A DNA stretch of 64,000 nucleotides from Nocardioides soli. Its GTDB lineage: Bacteria > Actinomycetota > Actinomycetes > Propionibacteriales > Nocardioidaceae. The position numbers and the translations under genes were made by a program. The DNA lies in assembly GCF_014191495.1 (NCBI RefSeq), contig NZ_JACHWR010000002.1:620001-684000 (forward strand). Direction: 5' to 3'. This document shows positions 50,609 through 58,922 of this stretch, one piece after another (the stretch's first letter is position 1; each line of letters begins with the position of its first letter). The notes under the pieces are model-generated. The model did no database searches, was not told where the DNA came from, and saw nothing but the letters and a program-made list of their open reading frames with translations.

Positions 50609-51844
50609 GTGAGCACTCCGACCCAGACCGACGTCCTCGTCGTGGGCGCCGGACCCGCGGGGTCGGCGGCCGCCGCCTGGGCGGCCCGGTCGGGCGCGGA
50701 GGTGGTGCTCGCGGACGCAGCGATCTTCCCCCGCGACAAGACCTGCGGCGACGGCCTCACCCCTCGCGCGATCGGCGAGCTGCAGCGGCTCGGCCTCGAG
50801 GACTGGCTGCGCGCCCACACCGTCAACCGGGGGCTGCGCGCCCACGGCTTCGGGCAGACGCTGCTGCTGCCGTGGCCGGGGGGCAACCTGCCCGACTGGG
50901 GCTCGGCGGTCGCCCGCACCGAGCTCGACGACCACCTGCGCACCACCGCGATCAAGTCCGGCGCGACCGCGATCGACGGGCACCGCGCGTTCGACGTACG
51001 CCGTGCGGGCGGCCGGGTCACCGCGGTCGTCTTCCGCACCGACCACGGCCCGGTCGAGATCGGCTGCCGCCGCCTGATCGTGGCCGACGGCGTCCGGTCG
51101 CCGCTGGGCAAGGTGCTCGGCCGCGAGTGGCACCGCGACACCGTGTACGGCGTCGCGGGCCGTTCGTACGTCGCCAGCGACATGTCCGACGACCCGTGGA
51201 TCAGCTCCCACCTCGAGCTGCGGGGGGCGGACGGAGAGATCCTGTCCGGCTACGGCTGGATCTTCCCGCTCGGCACCGGCGAGGTGAACCTCGGCGTCGG
51301 GACGCTCGCCACCGCGAAGCGGCCGGCGGACCTGGCGATCAAGCCGCTGATGGCCCACTACGCCGGCGAGCGCCGCGATGACTTCCAGCTCACCGGCGAG
51401 CTGCGGATGCCGACCTCCGCGCTGCTGCCGATGGGCGGCGCCGTGTCCAACGTCGCGGGGCCCAACTGGGCGCTGATCGGCGACGCCGCCGCCTGCGTGA
51501 ACCCGCTCAACGGCGAGGGCATCGACTACGGTCTCGAGACCGGCCGCCTGGTGGCCGAGGTGCTCAGCGAGCACGACGACCTGAGCGCCGTCTGGCCGGC
51601 GCTGCTGCGCGACCACTACGGCGAGGCGTTCTCGATCGCGCGCCGGCTCGCCGGCCTCGTGACGGTGCCGCGGCTGCTGCCGACCCTGGGCCCGGTCGGG
51701 ATGCGCTCGGACTGGCTGATGACGCTCGCGCTGCGCTGGATGGGCAACCTCGTCACCGACGACGACCGCGACCGGGCGGCCCGCGTGTGGCGCTGGGCCG
51801 GACGGCGCTCGATCGCCCGCGACCACCGCCCGCCCTTCAACTGA
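50609..51844 (+). CDS. Geranylgeranyl-reductase family FAD oxidoreductase
   Basis: 411 aa from GTG 50609. The FAD fold begins at residue ~9 (VLVVGAGPAGSAAAAWAA); RDKTCGDGLTPRAIGEL and GWIFPLGTGEVNLGVG are family signatures, and the second FAD motif is LIGDAAACVNPLNGEGIDYGLETG. Such enzymes saturate isoprenoid chains; actinobacterial relatives (MenJ type) reduce menaquinone side chains. This role is inferred by family. A NUDIX gene starts one base after its stop. Confidence 0.9.
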   Translation: MSTPTQTDVLVVGAGPAGSAAAAWAARSGAEVVLADAAIFPRDKTCGDGLTPRAIGELQRLGLEDWLRAHTVNRGLRAHGFGQTLLLPWPGGNLPDWGSAVARTELDDHLRTTAIKSGATAIDGHRAFDVRRAGGRVTAVVFRTDHGPVEIGCRRLIVADGVRSPLGKVLGREWHRDTVYGVAGRSYVASDMSDDPWISSHLELRGADGEILSGYGWIFPLGTGEVNLGVGTLATAKRPADLAIKPLMAHYAGERRDDFQLTGELRMPTSALLPMGGAVSNVAGPNWALIGDAAACVNPLNGEGIDYGLETGRLVAEVLSEHDDLSAVWPALLRDHYGEAFSIARRLAGLVTVPRLLPTLGPVGMRSDWLMTLALRWMGNLVTDDDRDRAARVWRWAGRRSIARDHRPPFN

Positions 51845-51845
51845 G

Positions 51846-52745
51846 ATGGGCGGCCTCCCGAAGCGACAGCGGGTCGCGGCGTACGCCGTGATCCTGCGCG
51901 ACGGGAACATCCTGCTCAGCCGACTCTCGGAGAGCGTCACCCCCGAGGAGCTCTGGACGCTGCCCGGCGGCGGGCTCGACCACGGCGAGGATCCGCGCGA
52001 CGCGGTGGTGCGCGAGGTCCGGGAGGAGACCGGGCTCGACGCGGCGATCGGTGAGACCGCCCGGGTCTACTCCGCCCACCTGCCCGGTGTCTGGCGCGAC
52101 GGCCGTCGGGTCGACGCCCACGCGCTGCGCATCGTCTACGAGGGCTGGGTGCCGGTCGACGCGCCGCCGCCCCACGTCGTCGAGGTCGGCGGGTCGACGA
52201 TGGCGGCGGCCTGGCACCCGGTCGAGGCCGTGCTCGACGGCACCGTGCCGGCGGTGCCGATGGTGCTCGAGGCGCTCGCCGACCACCGGCCGTTCCGCCA
52301 CCAGCGGCTCGGCGCCTACGCGCTGGTCGTCAACGCCGACCGGGTGCTGCTCGTGCGGATCTCGGCCCGCGGCTTCCACAGCGGCGCGTGGACGCTGCCC
52401 GGCGGCGGCCTCGAGCACGGGGAGTCGCCGCGCGGGGCGGTCCTCCGCGAGCTCCGTGAGGAGTGCGGCGTCGACGGCGCGGTGGGCGAGCTGGTCGCGG
52501 TGCACGACGAGCACTTCAGCGGCACCGCACCGTCGGGACGCTACGAGGACTTCCATGCCGTCGCGCTGGCCTTCGAGGTGTCCGTCGCCGACGACGCCGA
52601 GCCGGCGGTCGCGGAGGTCGACGGCACCACGGAGGTCGCCGCGTGGGTGCCGCTCGCCGACGTCGAGTCGGGTGCGCTGCCGGTGCGCGACCTCGTGCGC
52701 GAGGCGCTCAGGGGAGCGGCGCTGCGGCGACCTCGCACAGATTGA
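51846..52745 (+). CDS. Tandem double-NUDIX hydrolase
   Basis: 299 aa built of two NUDIX domains. The first box is GGLDHGEDPRDAVVREVREE (~42-61) and the second GGLEHGESPRGAVLRELREE (~183-202); both keep the metal-binding REUxEExGU core. Substrates of the family are nucleoside diphosphates linked to another moiety; no specific one is visible. It starts one base after the flavoprotein gene. Its last 38 bases overlap the end of the convergent minus-strand gene. Confidence 0.88.
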   Translation: MGGLPKRQRVAAYAVILRDGNILLSRLSESVTPEELWTLPGGGLDHGEDPRDAVVREVREETGLDAAIGETARVYSAHLPGVWRDGRRVDAHALRIVYEGWVPVDAPPPHVVEVGGSTMAAAWHPVEAVLDGTVPAVPMVLEALADHRPFRHQRLGAYALVVNADRVLLVRISARGFHSGAWTLPGGGLEHGESPRGAVLRELREECGVDGAVGELVAVHDEHFSGTAPSGRYEDFHAVALAFEVSVADDAEPAVAEVDGTTEVAAWVPLADVESGALPVRDLVREALRGAALRRPRTD

Positions 52746-53730
52746 GCCGCGGATCCTTGTCGTTGTTCACGACGTAGTACGACGACAGCACGTAGCCCCG
52801 CTTCACGCCGTCGACCGACACCCACAGCCGCATCATCCCGTTGCGCGGCAGGTCGACCGGGCCGAGCAGCCCCGTCACGGGGTCGTAGCCGAGGTCCTCG
52901 TAGCGTTCGACGTGGTCGCCGACGTCGCCCTCGCCCTGGAGGTACTCGAAGTCGAGGTAGGACGCCTCCGGGTGCGTGCCGATCGGTCGGAAGGCCACGG
53001 TCTGGTCGTAGGCCACGCTGCCGGGCTCGCAGGTCACGATGGCCTCGCCCAGCCCCGGGAGCACGGTGGTGCTGGTCCGCCGGGTCGCGGCCTCGTCGGT
53101 GCCGTGCCAGGTCAGCCCGAACTGGCCGTCGGTCTGGGTACGCAGCGACAGCGCCATCCGGCAGTACTGGTTGCCCGGGTAGCGGAACCGCTCCCACCAC
53201 CAGCTCAGCTGGAAGGACGTCACCGGGGTCGTCAGCGCGCCCCCGCCGGGCTGGTCGCGCCCGGGGCGCTGGCTGATCACGCCGTACGCCGTGCCCGAGG
53301 AGAAGTCCTCGATCGGCGTGCGCTGGTTGAGCCCCTCGTGGGCGCGCGGGCCGGTGCCGCCGCGACCGTCGTCGGCCGCGGTCGCATAGGTGAAGACCCG
53401 TGCGTTCTTGACCGCGACGACGTCGCGGCCACGCTTCTGCTCGAACTTCGCGAGCCACATCTGGGTCTCGGCGCGCCGGTTGTTGGGCCGGACCCGGACC
53501 ATGGTGCTCTTCGGCCGGCAGACCAGGTCGACCCGGCCGATGCCGGGCACGTTCGCGGTCCGCTGGTAGACCCGCTTGCGCTTCTCGCCCTTCCACTTCA
53601 CGACGACCCGCGTCTTCCGGTCGACCGACGTGCGGGCCGGCGCCGCGGACGACGAGGGCACCGCGAGGCCGGCCACGGCCAGGGCGGCTGCGGTCCCGAG
53701 CGCGAGGAGGCGGTGCGTACGTCGGGTCAT
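52708..53730 (-). CDS. Secreted protein of the polysaccharide operon
   Basis: 340 aa. Signal peptide 1-29 (LLALGTAAALAVAGLAVPSSSAA). The mature part starts basic (VVVKWKGEKRKRVYQRT) and has no domain I recognise; aromatic blocks (SWWWERFRYPGNQYCRM, SSYYVVNNDKDP) suggest a beta-rich fold, with paired Cys near 68, 200, 230 and 333. It is the last gene of the minus-strand operon, overlapping the preceding gene by four bases, and shares 38 bases antisense with the NUDIX gene. Confidence 0.82.
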   Translation of the reverse strand: MTRRTHRLLALGTAAALAVAGLAVPSSSAAPARTSVDRKTRVVVKWKGEKRKRVYQRTANVPGIGRVDLVCRPKSTMVRVRPNNRRAETQMWLAKFEQKRGRDVVAVKNARVFTYATAADDGRGGTGPRAHEGLNQRTPIEDFSSGTAYGVISQRPGRDQPGGGALTTPVTSFQLSWWWERFRYPGNQYCRMALSLRTQTDGQFGLTWHGTDEAATRRTSTTVLPGLGEAIVTCEPGSVAYDQTVAFRPIGTHPEASYLDFEYLQGEGDVGDHVERYEDLGYDPVTGLLGPVDLPRNGMMRLWVSVDGVKRGYVLSSYYVVNNDKDPRLNLCEVAAAPLP

Positions 53731-55226
53731 CGGGCGGGTTCGGCCGGGCCCTGCGACGCGCCCTCGGAGGCCTTCGGGTCGGTCGTCGTCGTCTCGCCAC
53801 CCTCCGCGGGCACCACGAGTACCGGTTCGCGGGTGCCGTCGAGCCAGGCCAGCTCGGCCCGCAGGGTCTCGTCGGGCAGTGGCACCAGGCGGGCGTCTGC
53901 GGCCGCGGCCTGCGACTCGTTGAGGTAGTGGCGGATGAACTCCTTGACCTCCGAGCGGGCCAGCGACCGGGTCGTGGTCGTGATCAGCATCTGCGACGCG
54001 AAGGGGTACTCCCCGTCGGTGATCGTCTGCTGGCTCGGGAAGACGCAGTTGCGGCGACCGTCGGGGCGGGTGATCTCGAACGGCCGCAGCTGGTCCTCGA
54101 AGACCTCGTAGTCGCTGAACCGGGCGTAGATCACGTGTCCGAGCGTGCCGTCGACGAGCCGCTTGGCCTCGGTCGCGCCGCCGAGGCGCTGGTTGGCCCG
54201 CTGGAAGCGAGCCCGCGCGGCGAGCAGGTCGGCGCGGGCCTCCTGGGCGGCGACCCGCGCGGCGTCCACCCGGGCCTGGTCGGCGGCCCGGTCGGCGGCG
54301 CTCCGCTTGTCGCGGATGCCCTTGGCTCGCTCGGCCAGGGCGACCTCGAGCTCGGACCGCGCGTCGAGGAACACCTGGCGCTCGGTCTCGAGCTCCGACT
54401 TGCGCAGCCCGCGGGCCCGGGCCAGCTCCGGGTACCTGAACGAGTGCCGGATCTTGTCCCGGCCACCGTTGAGGAAGCGCAGCGCCTCGTCGAAGTCGTC
54501 GTAGGTGAAGTAGTCGGACCGGACGTCGGTCAGCGCCGGCGCCAGCGAGCCGAGCACGGACTTGCCGAACACCTGGAAGTCCGTGGAGTCGAGCAGCGGG
54601 CCGCCGACCTTCAGCGGTACGTCGTCGAGGCCGACCTGGCTCCAGTTGGTGATCGGCGAGCCGGCCCGCCAGATCTCCTGGACCTGGTCGGTCGTGAGGC
54701 AGTCGCCACCCACGTCGGACTCGGACTTGATCGCGATCACGATCGCGTCCGACGCCACCTGGAACTGCACCACGTCGAGGCCGACGGCCTGGCAGGCGTC
54801 CCACTCGCTGCGCGAGATCGGCCGCAGCGAGCTGACGATGTCGACCTTGCCCGAGCACAGCCGCTGGAAGGCCTCCTCCTCGCCGTTGTCGGCGAGGTCG
54901 ACCACGGTGTCGGTGCCGGTGGCCTGGTAGCGGTCGACCTCACCCGGGGTGAGCGAGATCGTGCTGGTCCCGTCGATGGCGATCTCGCCGCGCGGCCGAT
55001 CGGGCAGGCCGGCGTTGGCCTCCTTGATCCGCGTCTGCCGGGCCTGCTCCTGCTCGTACTGGTCCGACTGGGCCTGCGCGACCAGGTCGGTCGCGTCGGT
55101 GCCGTCGTCGTGCGAGCACGCCGACAGCACCAGCACCCCCGCCAGCGCGGTCGCCACGGCGGCGCGCCGCCCCGGCCTCGTCGTACGGGCCCGGCCCATG
55201 GTTCGGCTCGTGGTCTGGCCCGTCAC
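53727..55226 (-). CDS. PstS-like binding lipoprotein with an inserted coiled coil
   Basis: 499 aa from GTG 55226, overlapping both neighbours by four bases. Lipobox VLSAC, Cys37. Residues ~82-265 and ~355-450 resemble the two parts of a phosphate-binding-type periplasmic protein (DGTSTISLT, GKVDIVSSLRPISRSEW, DAIVIAIK, QVQEIWRAGSPITNWSQ; later FPSQQTITDGEYPFASQMLI). Between them (about 266-348) sits a long Ala/Arg/Glu coiled coil, unusual for this fold. The C-terminus is a Thr/Glu linker. Likely a scaffold or ligand sensor, not a transporter part, since no ABC genes are nearby. Confidence 0.82.
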   Translation of the reverse strand: MTGQTTSRTMGRARTTRPGRRAAVATALAGVLVLSACSHDDGTDATDLVAQAQSDQYEQEQARQTRIKEANAGLPDRPRGEIAIDGTSTISLTPGEVDRYQATGTDTVVDLADNGEEEAFQRLCSGKVDIVSSLRPISRSEWDACQAVGLDVVQFQVASDAIVIAIKSESDVGGDCLTTDQVQEIWRAGSPITNWSQVGLDDVPLKVGGPLLDSTDFQVFGKSVLGSLAPALTDVRSDYFTYDDFDEALRFLNGGRDKIRHSFRYPELARARGLRKSELETERQVFLDARSELEVALAERAKGIRDKRSAADRAADQARVDAARVAAQEARADLLAARARFQRANQRLGGATEAKRLVDGTLGHVIYARFSDYEVFEDQLRPFEITRPDGRRNCVFPSQQTITDGEYPFASQMLITTTTRSLARSEVKEFIRHYLNESQAAAADARLVPLPDETLRAELAWLDGTREPVLVVPAEGGETTTTDPKASEGASQGPAEPAR

Positions 55227-56392
55227 GGTGCGTCCTCCTCGGTCGTGGGGGAGGCGGGGGCCGACGTGGAGTCGGTGATCAGGGCCCCCAGCCGACGGCC
55301 GCTCTCGGGCGGGAACCGGTACTTGCGGCCGAGCTGGATCACCTCGAAGTCCTCGAGCCGCAGCCCGAGCAGCTCGTTCCCGGAGATCATCTGGCGGGTG
55401 ACGTCGCGCTGGGCGTAGAGCGTCGGCACCGCGGCCCGGTCGACCACGATCGCGCCGTACGTGCGCAGCGCGGCGACGATCGCGTCGGACATCCGCTTCT
55501 GCTGCGAGGTGAGCCGGATCGGTCGCTGCGTGACCGGGTCCACCGGCGGCGGGATCGTCACGTTGCTCTTGAGCCGGATCCGGGCGCCCTCGGGGAGCGA
55601 GGTGACCCGGCCGTTGCCGTCGGTCGCCGACGCCGGCTGCACGAACACGCTCTGCGCGGGGCCGGGCACGCTGATCGCCAGCGCATGGTTGATCAGTCCG
55701 GCGCGCAGCTCGTTGGGTCGGATCAGGCCGGCGAAGAGCGGCAGCCCGGAGCCGCGCGCACTGGGCTGGTACGGCGCCTGGTAGCCGGGGCCGTTGAGGT
55801 CCCACTTGCGCATGTAGTTGTACGAGATGCTGCCGTCGTCCTCGCGGCGAGCGCGCCACAGGTCGTAGGCGACCGGCTTGCTGACGTCGAACACCGTGAA
55901 CCAGCCGTCGTAGCGCGGGTCCGGGTCGACGTCCGAGGGGATGTTGAGCAGCTGGGTCCGCTCACCGTCGCCGCAGACCAGCTGCCGGCAGACCAGCTGG
56001 GTCGGCGTACCGCCGGCGACGACCGGGGTCGTCCAGCGATCGGTGTTGATGTAGAGGCCCTCGTTCACGATCCGGCGGTCGGGGTAGTACGTGGTGCGAC
56101 CGACGCGCTGGACGACGCCGACGCGCTCTCGGGCCTGCCGGATCATCTGGTGGGAGTTCTCGTCGACGTCCGCGTTGTCGATGCGGGTGTTCCACGGCGA
56201 GTCCGTCTCGAAGAAGCGCCGCTCGGGCACCGGCACGCCCTCGGAGGCGCTCTCGGGGTTGACCACCACCTCGAGGTCCGAGGAGCGGTCGCGGGGGCCG
56301 CCGTCGTCGCCGGAGCAACCGGCCAGCACCAGCGCACCGGCCAGCGTGCCGGTCATCAGCAGGGCCCGGAGGGTACGTCGCCGCGTGGTCAT
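55223..56392 (-). CDS. Lipoprotein of the polysaccharide operon
   Basis: 389 aa. Lipobox LVLAGC, Cys26. The mature protein has an acidic linker, then FFETDSPWNTRIDNADVDENS and many aromatic/Arg blocks (TTYYPDRRIVNEGLY, YDGWFTVFDVSKPVAYDLWRA). The text around PWNTRI resembles exported actinobacterial proteins of unknown function seen near wall-polysaccharide genes, but I cannot name the family. Four-base overlaps at both ends place it firmly in the operon. Confidence 0.82.
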   Translation of the reverse strand: MTTRRRTLRALLMTGTLAGALVLAGCSGDDGGPRDRSSDLEVVVNPESASEGVPVPERRFFETDSPWNTRIDNADVDENSHQMIRQARERVGVVQRVGRTTYYPDRRIVNEGLYINTDRWTTPVVAGGTPTQLVCRQLVCGDGERTQLLNIPSDVDPDPRYDGWFTVFDVSKPVAYDLWRARREDDGSISYNYMRKWDLNGPGYQAPYQPSARGSGLPLFAGLIRPNELRAGLINHALAISVPGPAQSVFVQPASATDGNGRVTSLPEGARIRLKSNVTIPPPVDPVTQRPIRLTSQQKRMSDAIVAALRTYGAIVVDRAAVPTLYAQRDVTRQMISGNELLGLRLEDFEVIQLGRKYRFPPESGRRLGALITDSTSAPASPTTEEDAP

Positions 56393-57177
56393 GGCCGGTC
56401 CTCCGTAGCGCCGGCGCGGAGCGGGGCGACACTCGCCTCCACCGATTCGGCGAAGCGGGCGACCGCATCGCTGATCTCGCTGAGCTCGCGCGTCTCTCGG
56501 GTCTGGGGGCTGCCGACGCCCCTCGGGGCGCGGGCCGCGCTGATGATCGCGTGGGCCTCGCGCCGCGCCGTGATCCGGATCAGCTCCGCGTCGAGCTCGG
56601 CCTGCGCCGTGAGCAGCTCGGCCCGACGCTCGGCCTCCGCCTCGAGCGCGCTGAGGTGGCGCAGCGTGGCCAGCTCCACCTCGCGGACCCGCTCGATCGC
56701 GGCGTCGACGACCTCCTGCACGGTGAGTCCCGGCTGGCCCCGGTCGATCGCCGGTCGCGCCGGTGGCACGGGTGGTGCCGGCTCCGCCGGCCGGGCCGGC
56801 TTGGGGAGCTCGGCCTTGACGGTCTCGGGCTTGCTGGGCTCGGGCTTGGCGGGCTTGGGCTTGGCGGGCTCGGGCTTGGCGGGCTCGGGCTTGGCGGGCT
56901 CGGGTTTGCTGGGCTCGGCCGGCCGCTCCGCGGCCGGTGCGGTCTCGGGCGGGGTCGCCCTGCGGGCCTCCCGTCGGATCGCCGGCTGCGGGACGGGCGC
57001 GAGCTGGGGAGCCGGCTCCGGCGCGGGCTCCACCAGCCGGGTCGCGAAGTCGACCTGGCCGACCCGGGAGTCGGACGCGAGCTGCAGCAGGTCGTCGACC
57101 GAGGGTGGCGGCTGGATCGCGCCGAACCTCGACTCGCCCGCGTCCGCTCGCTGCGGTGTCTCCTGCTGCCCGGTCAC
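56389..57177 (-). CDS. KPEPA-repeat coiled-coil protein
   Basis: 262 aa from GTG 57177. Residues 50-145 are Pro/Ala/Lys/Glu-rich, including about six KPEPA repeats (90-120), and 150-215 form a coiled coil (VVDAAIERVREVELATLRHLSALEAEAERRAELL). No membrane segment or signal, so it is cytoplasmic; the layout recalls DivIVA-like or scaffold proteins that might tether the synthase. GTGA and ATGA overlaps link it to both neighbours. Confidence 0.78.
   Translation of the reverse strand: MTGQQETPQRADAGESRFGAIQPPPSVDDLLQLASDSRVGQVDFATRLVEPAPEPAPQLAPVPQPAIRREARRATPPETAPAAERPAEPSKPEPAKPEPAKPEPAKPKPAKPEPSKPETVKAELPKPARPAEPAPPVPPARPAIDRGQPGLTVQEVVDAAIERVREVELATLRHLSALEAEAERRAELLTAQAELDAELIRITARREAHAIISAARAPRGVGSPQTRETRELSEISDAVARFAESVEASVAPLRAGATEDRP
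56826..56915 (-). repeat. 15-bp tandem repeat inside the coiled-coil gene
   Basis: Six nearly exact 15-bp units (for example CGGGCTTGGCGGGCT) encode the KPEPA repeats. Copy number is a multiple of five codons, so it can change without shifting the frame. Confidence 0.85.
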
Positions 57178-58922
57178 TCGGCACCTCCGGTGGCCGTCGT
57201 GCCCGGAACCTCGTCGACGGGCTGGTCGGGGTCGAACCCGGCCGGCACCCCGACGAGCACGTAGCGGTCGGTGTTGTAGACCACGGGCAGCCGCGGGTCG
57301 GCGCCGTCGGCCGCGTCGGGGTAGAACTGGCTGAGCAGGTCGTTGCCCGTGCCGGTCGACATCAGCAGGTAGTCGACGTACTGCGCCGGTGCCTGGGCCG
57401 CGGTCTTCCACGGGCCGTCGCTGTGGTCGACCCGGTCGAAGAAGAGGTCGGGGCGGCCGGTCAGCAGCATCACGGCGTACGTCTGGGAGTTGTCGGTCAG
57501 GATGGAGTTCCGGTCGCTGATGTTGGCCTTGATGTAGTCGGCCATCGCCTGCTCGTCGACGACGCCGACGCTCGCACCGCTCAGCGTCGTCGAGCCCTCC
57601 TGGGACTCGCCGGTCGAGACCGCGGCGGCGAACGGCGCCTCGAGGTTCTGGTAGCGGTAGCTCTTCATCGCGTGGAAGGTCCACGGGATGCTCGCCACCA
57701 GCAGCACCGTGAGGACGGCGCTGACGAGCAGGCCGTTGGACTCGGAGGACCGGGCGAGCCAGAGTCCGCCGATGACCGAGAACAGCAGGATCGGCAGGCT
57801 GTTGCGCATCTGCATCGGCGAGTCGGTGAGGTCGAGGAGCACCGAGAGTGCGGGGCAGGCGATCGCCGCGGCGAGCATCAGGCCGAGCCAGAGCGCCAGC
57901 GGGTTGTTCTTCGAGGCTCCGACGAAGATCAGCGCGGGCAGCGCCACGATCGCGATCGGCGCGCCGTACAGCACGAGCTCACCGGTGCTGCGCAGCAGAT
58001 CCACGCCGGTGAACGCGCCGGGGTCGCCGCCGCCGGCGTCGCTCGCGCTGGTGATCCAGTAGAACGGCTTCATCAGCAGCACCAGGTTGAAGACGGTCCA
58101 CAGCGCGATGACGTAGAGCGTGGGCGCGGCGAAGCCGACCGTGGTGCCCTCGACCTCCTGGCCGTCGGCGCCCAGCTTCGCGAGGATGCCGCCGATCATG
58201 ATCGCGCTCAGCACGAACCACAGCAGGCTGCTGTAGCCCGACAACGCCGCGACGCTGAAGGCGATGCCGGAGAGCATCACGAACCGGACGTCGGCCGTGA
58301 CGTACCAGGCGACGAGCGCGCCCATCGCCACCACCACGAACGACATCGCGATCAGCTGGCGGGCGCCGCCGGCGGCGTACAGCGCGACGAGCGGGTTCAG
58401 CGCGAGCGCGACGAGGATGGCGTAGCGCACCGGGCCGACGATCTGGGCGCGGCGTCCGAGCGTGTTCAGCGCGACCATCGTCAGACCGGCGAAGAGCGCG
58501 GACGTCAGCGGTACGACGGCGAGCGAGGAGCCGATCGACCTGAAGATCGCCAGGGGCGAGATCAGCAGGGTCGCGAGCGGCGGGTAGTCGAAGCCGATCG
58601 CGGACAGCTTGGCCGGGTCGTTGTGCCAGATCATCAGCGCCCGGTTGAGCCGGTCGAGGGTCTCGAAGCCGACGACGTGCATCTTCACGACGAGCCAGTA
58701 GCCGAACCAGGCGTAGGCGCCGGCCGAGACCACGAAGACCGCGGCGCTCTCCCAGGGACGCCGCTTGATGTCGCGCGGCCGCTGATGGACGGACTGGACC
58801 ACGCCCGCCAGGCGCTCGCGCTCGGAGCGGACGTGGTCGACGGCGGGGTCGACCGGCTCGGCGACCTCAGCGGCGGACGGGCCGGCGGGCGGGTTGGCGG
58901 GCGGGTTGGCGGTGGCGCTCAC
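57174..58922 (-). CDS. Polytopic membrane protein of the polysaccharide operon
   Basis: 582 aa from GTG 58922. Pro-rich N-terminus, then about 10-12 membrane helices between residues 60 and 440, and a ~130-residue extracytoplasmic C-terminal domain (VDEQAMADYIKANISDRNSILTDNSQTYAVMLLTGRP). The arrangement, with GFDYPPLATLLISP after the first helix, resembles GT-C/ArnT-type or polysaccharide-export membrane proteins (a first-loop D and a soluble C-terminal part). It overlaps the GT2 gene upstream and the coiled-coil gene downstream, four bases each. Confidence 0.82.
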   Translation of the reverse strand: MSATANPPANPPAGPSAAEVAEPVDPAVDHVRSERERLAGVVQSVHQRPRDIKRRPWESAAVFVVSAGAYAWFGYWLVVKMHVVGFETLDRLNRALMIWHNDPAKLSAIGFDYPPLATLLISPLAIFRSIGSSLAVVPLTSALFAGLTMVALNTLGRRAQIVGPVRYAILVALALNPLVALYAAGGARQLIAMSFVVVAMGALVAWYVTADVRFVMLSGIAFSVAALSGYSSLLWFVLSAIMIGGILAKLGADGQEVEGTTVGFAAPTLYVIALWTVFNLVLLMKPFYWITSASDAGGGDPGAFTGVDLLRSTGELVLYGAPIAIVALPALIFVGASKNNPLALWLGLMLAAAIACPALSVLLDLTDSPMQMRNSLPILLFSVIGGLWLARSSESNGLLVSAVLTVLLVASIPWTFHAMKSYRYQNLEAPFAAAVSTGESQEGSTTLSGASVGVVDEQAMADYIKANISDRNSILTDNSQTYAVMLLTGRPDLFFDRVDHSDGPWKTAAQAPAQYVDYLLMSTGTGNDLLSQFYPDAADGADPRLPVVYNTDRYVLVGVPAGFDPDQPVDEVPGTTATGGAE

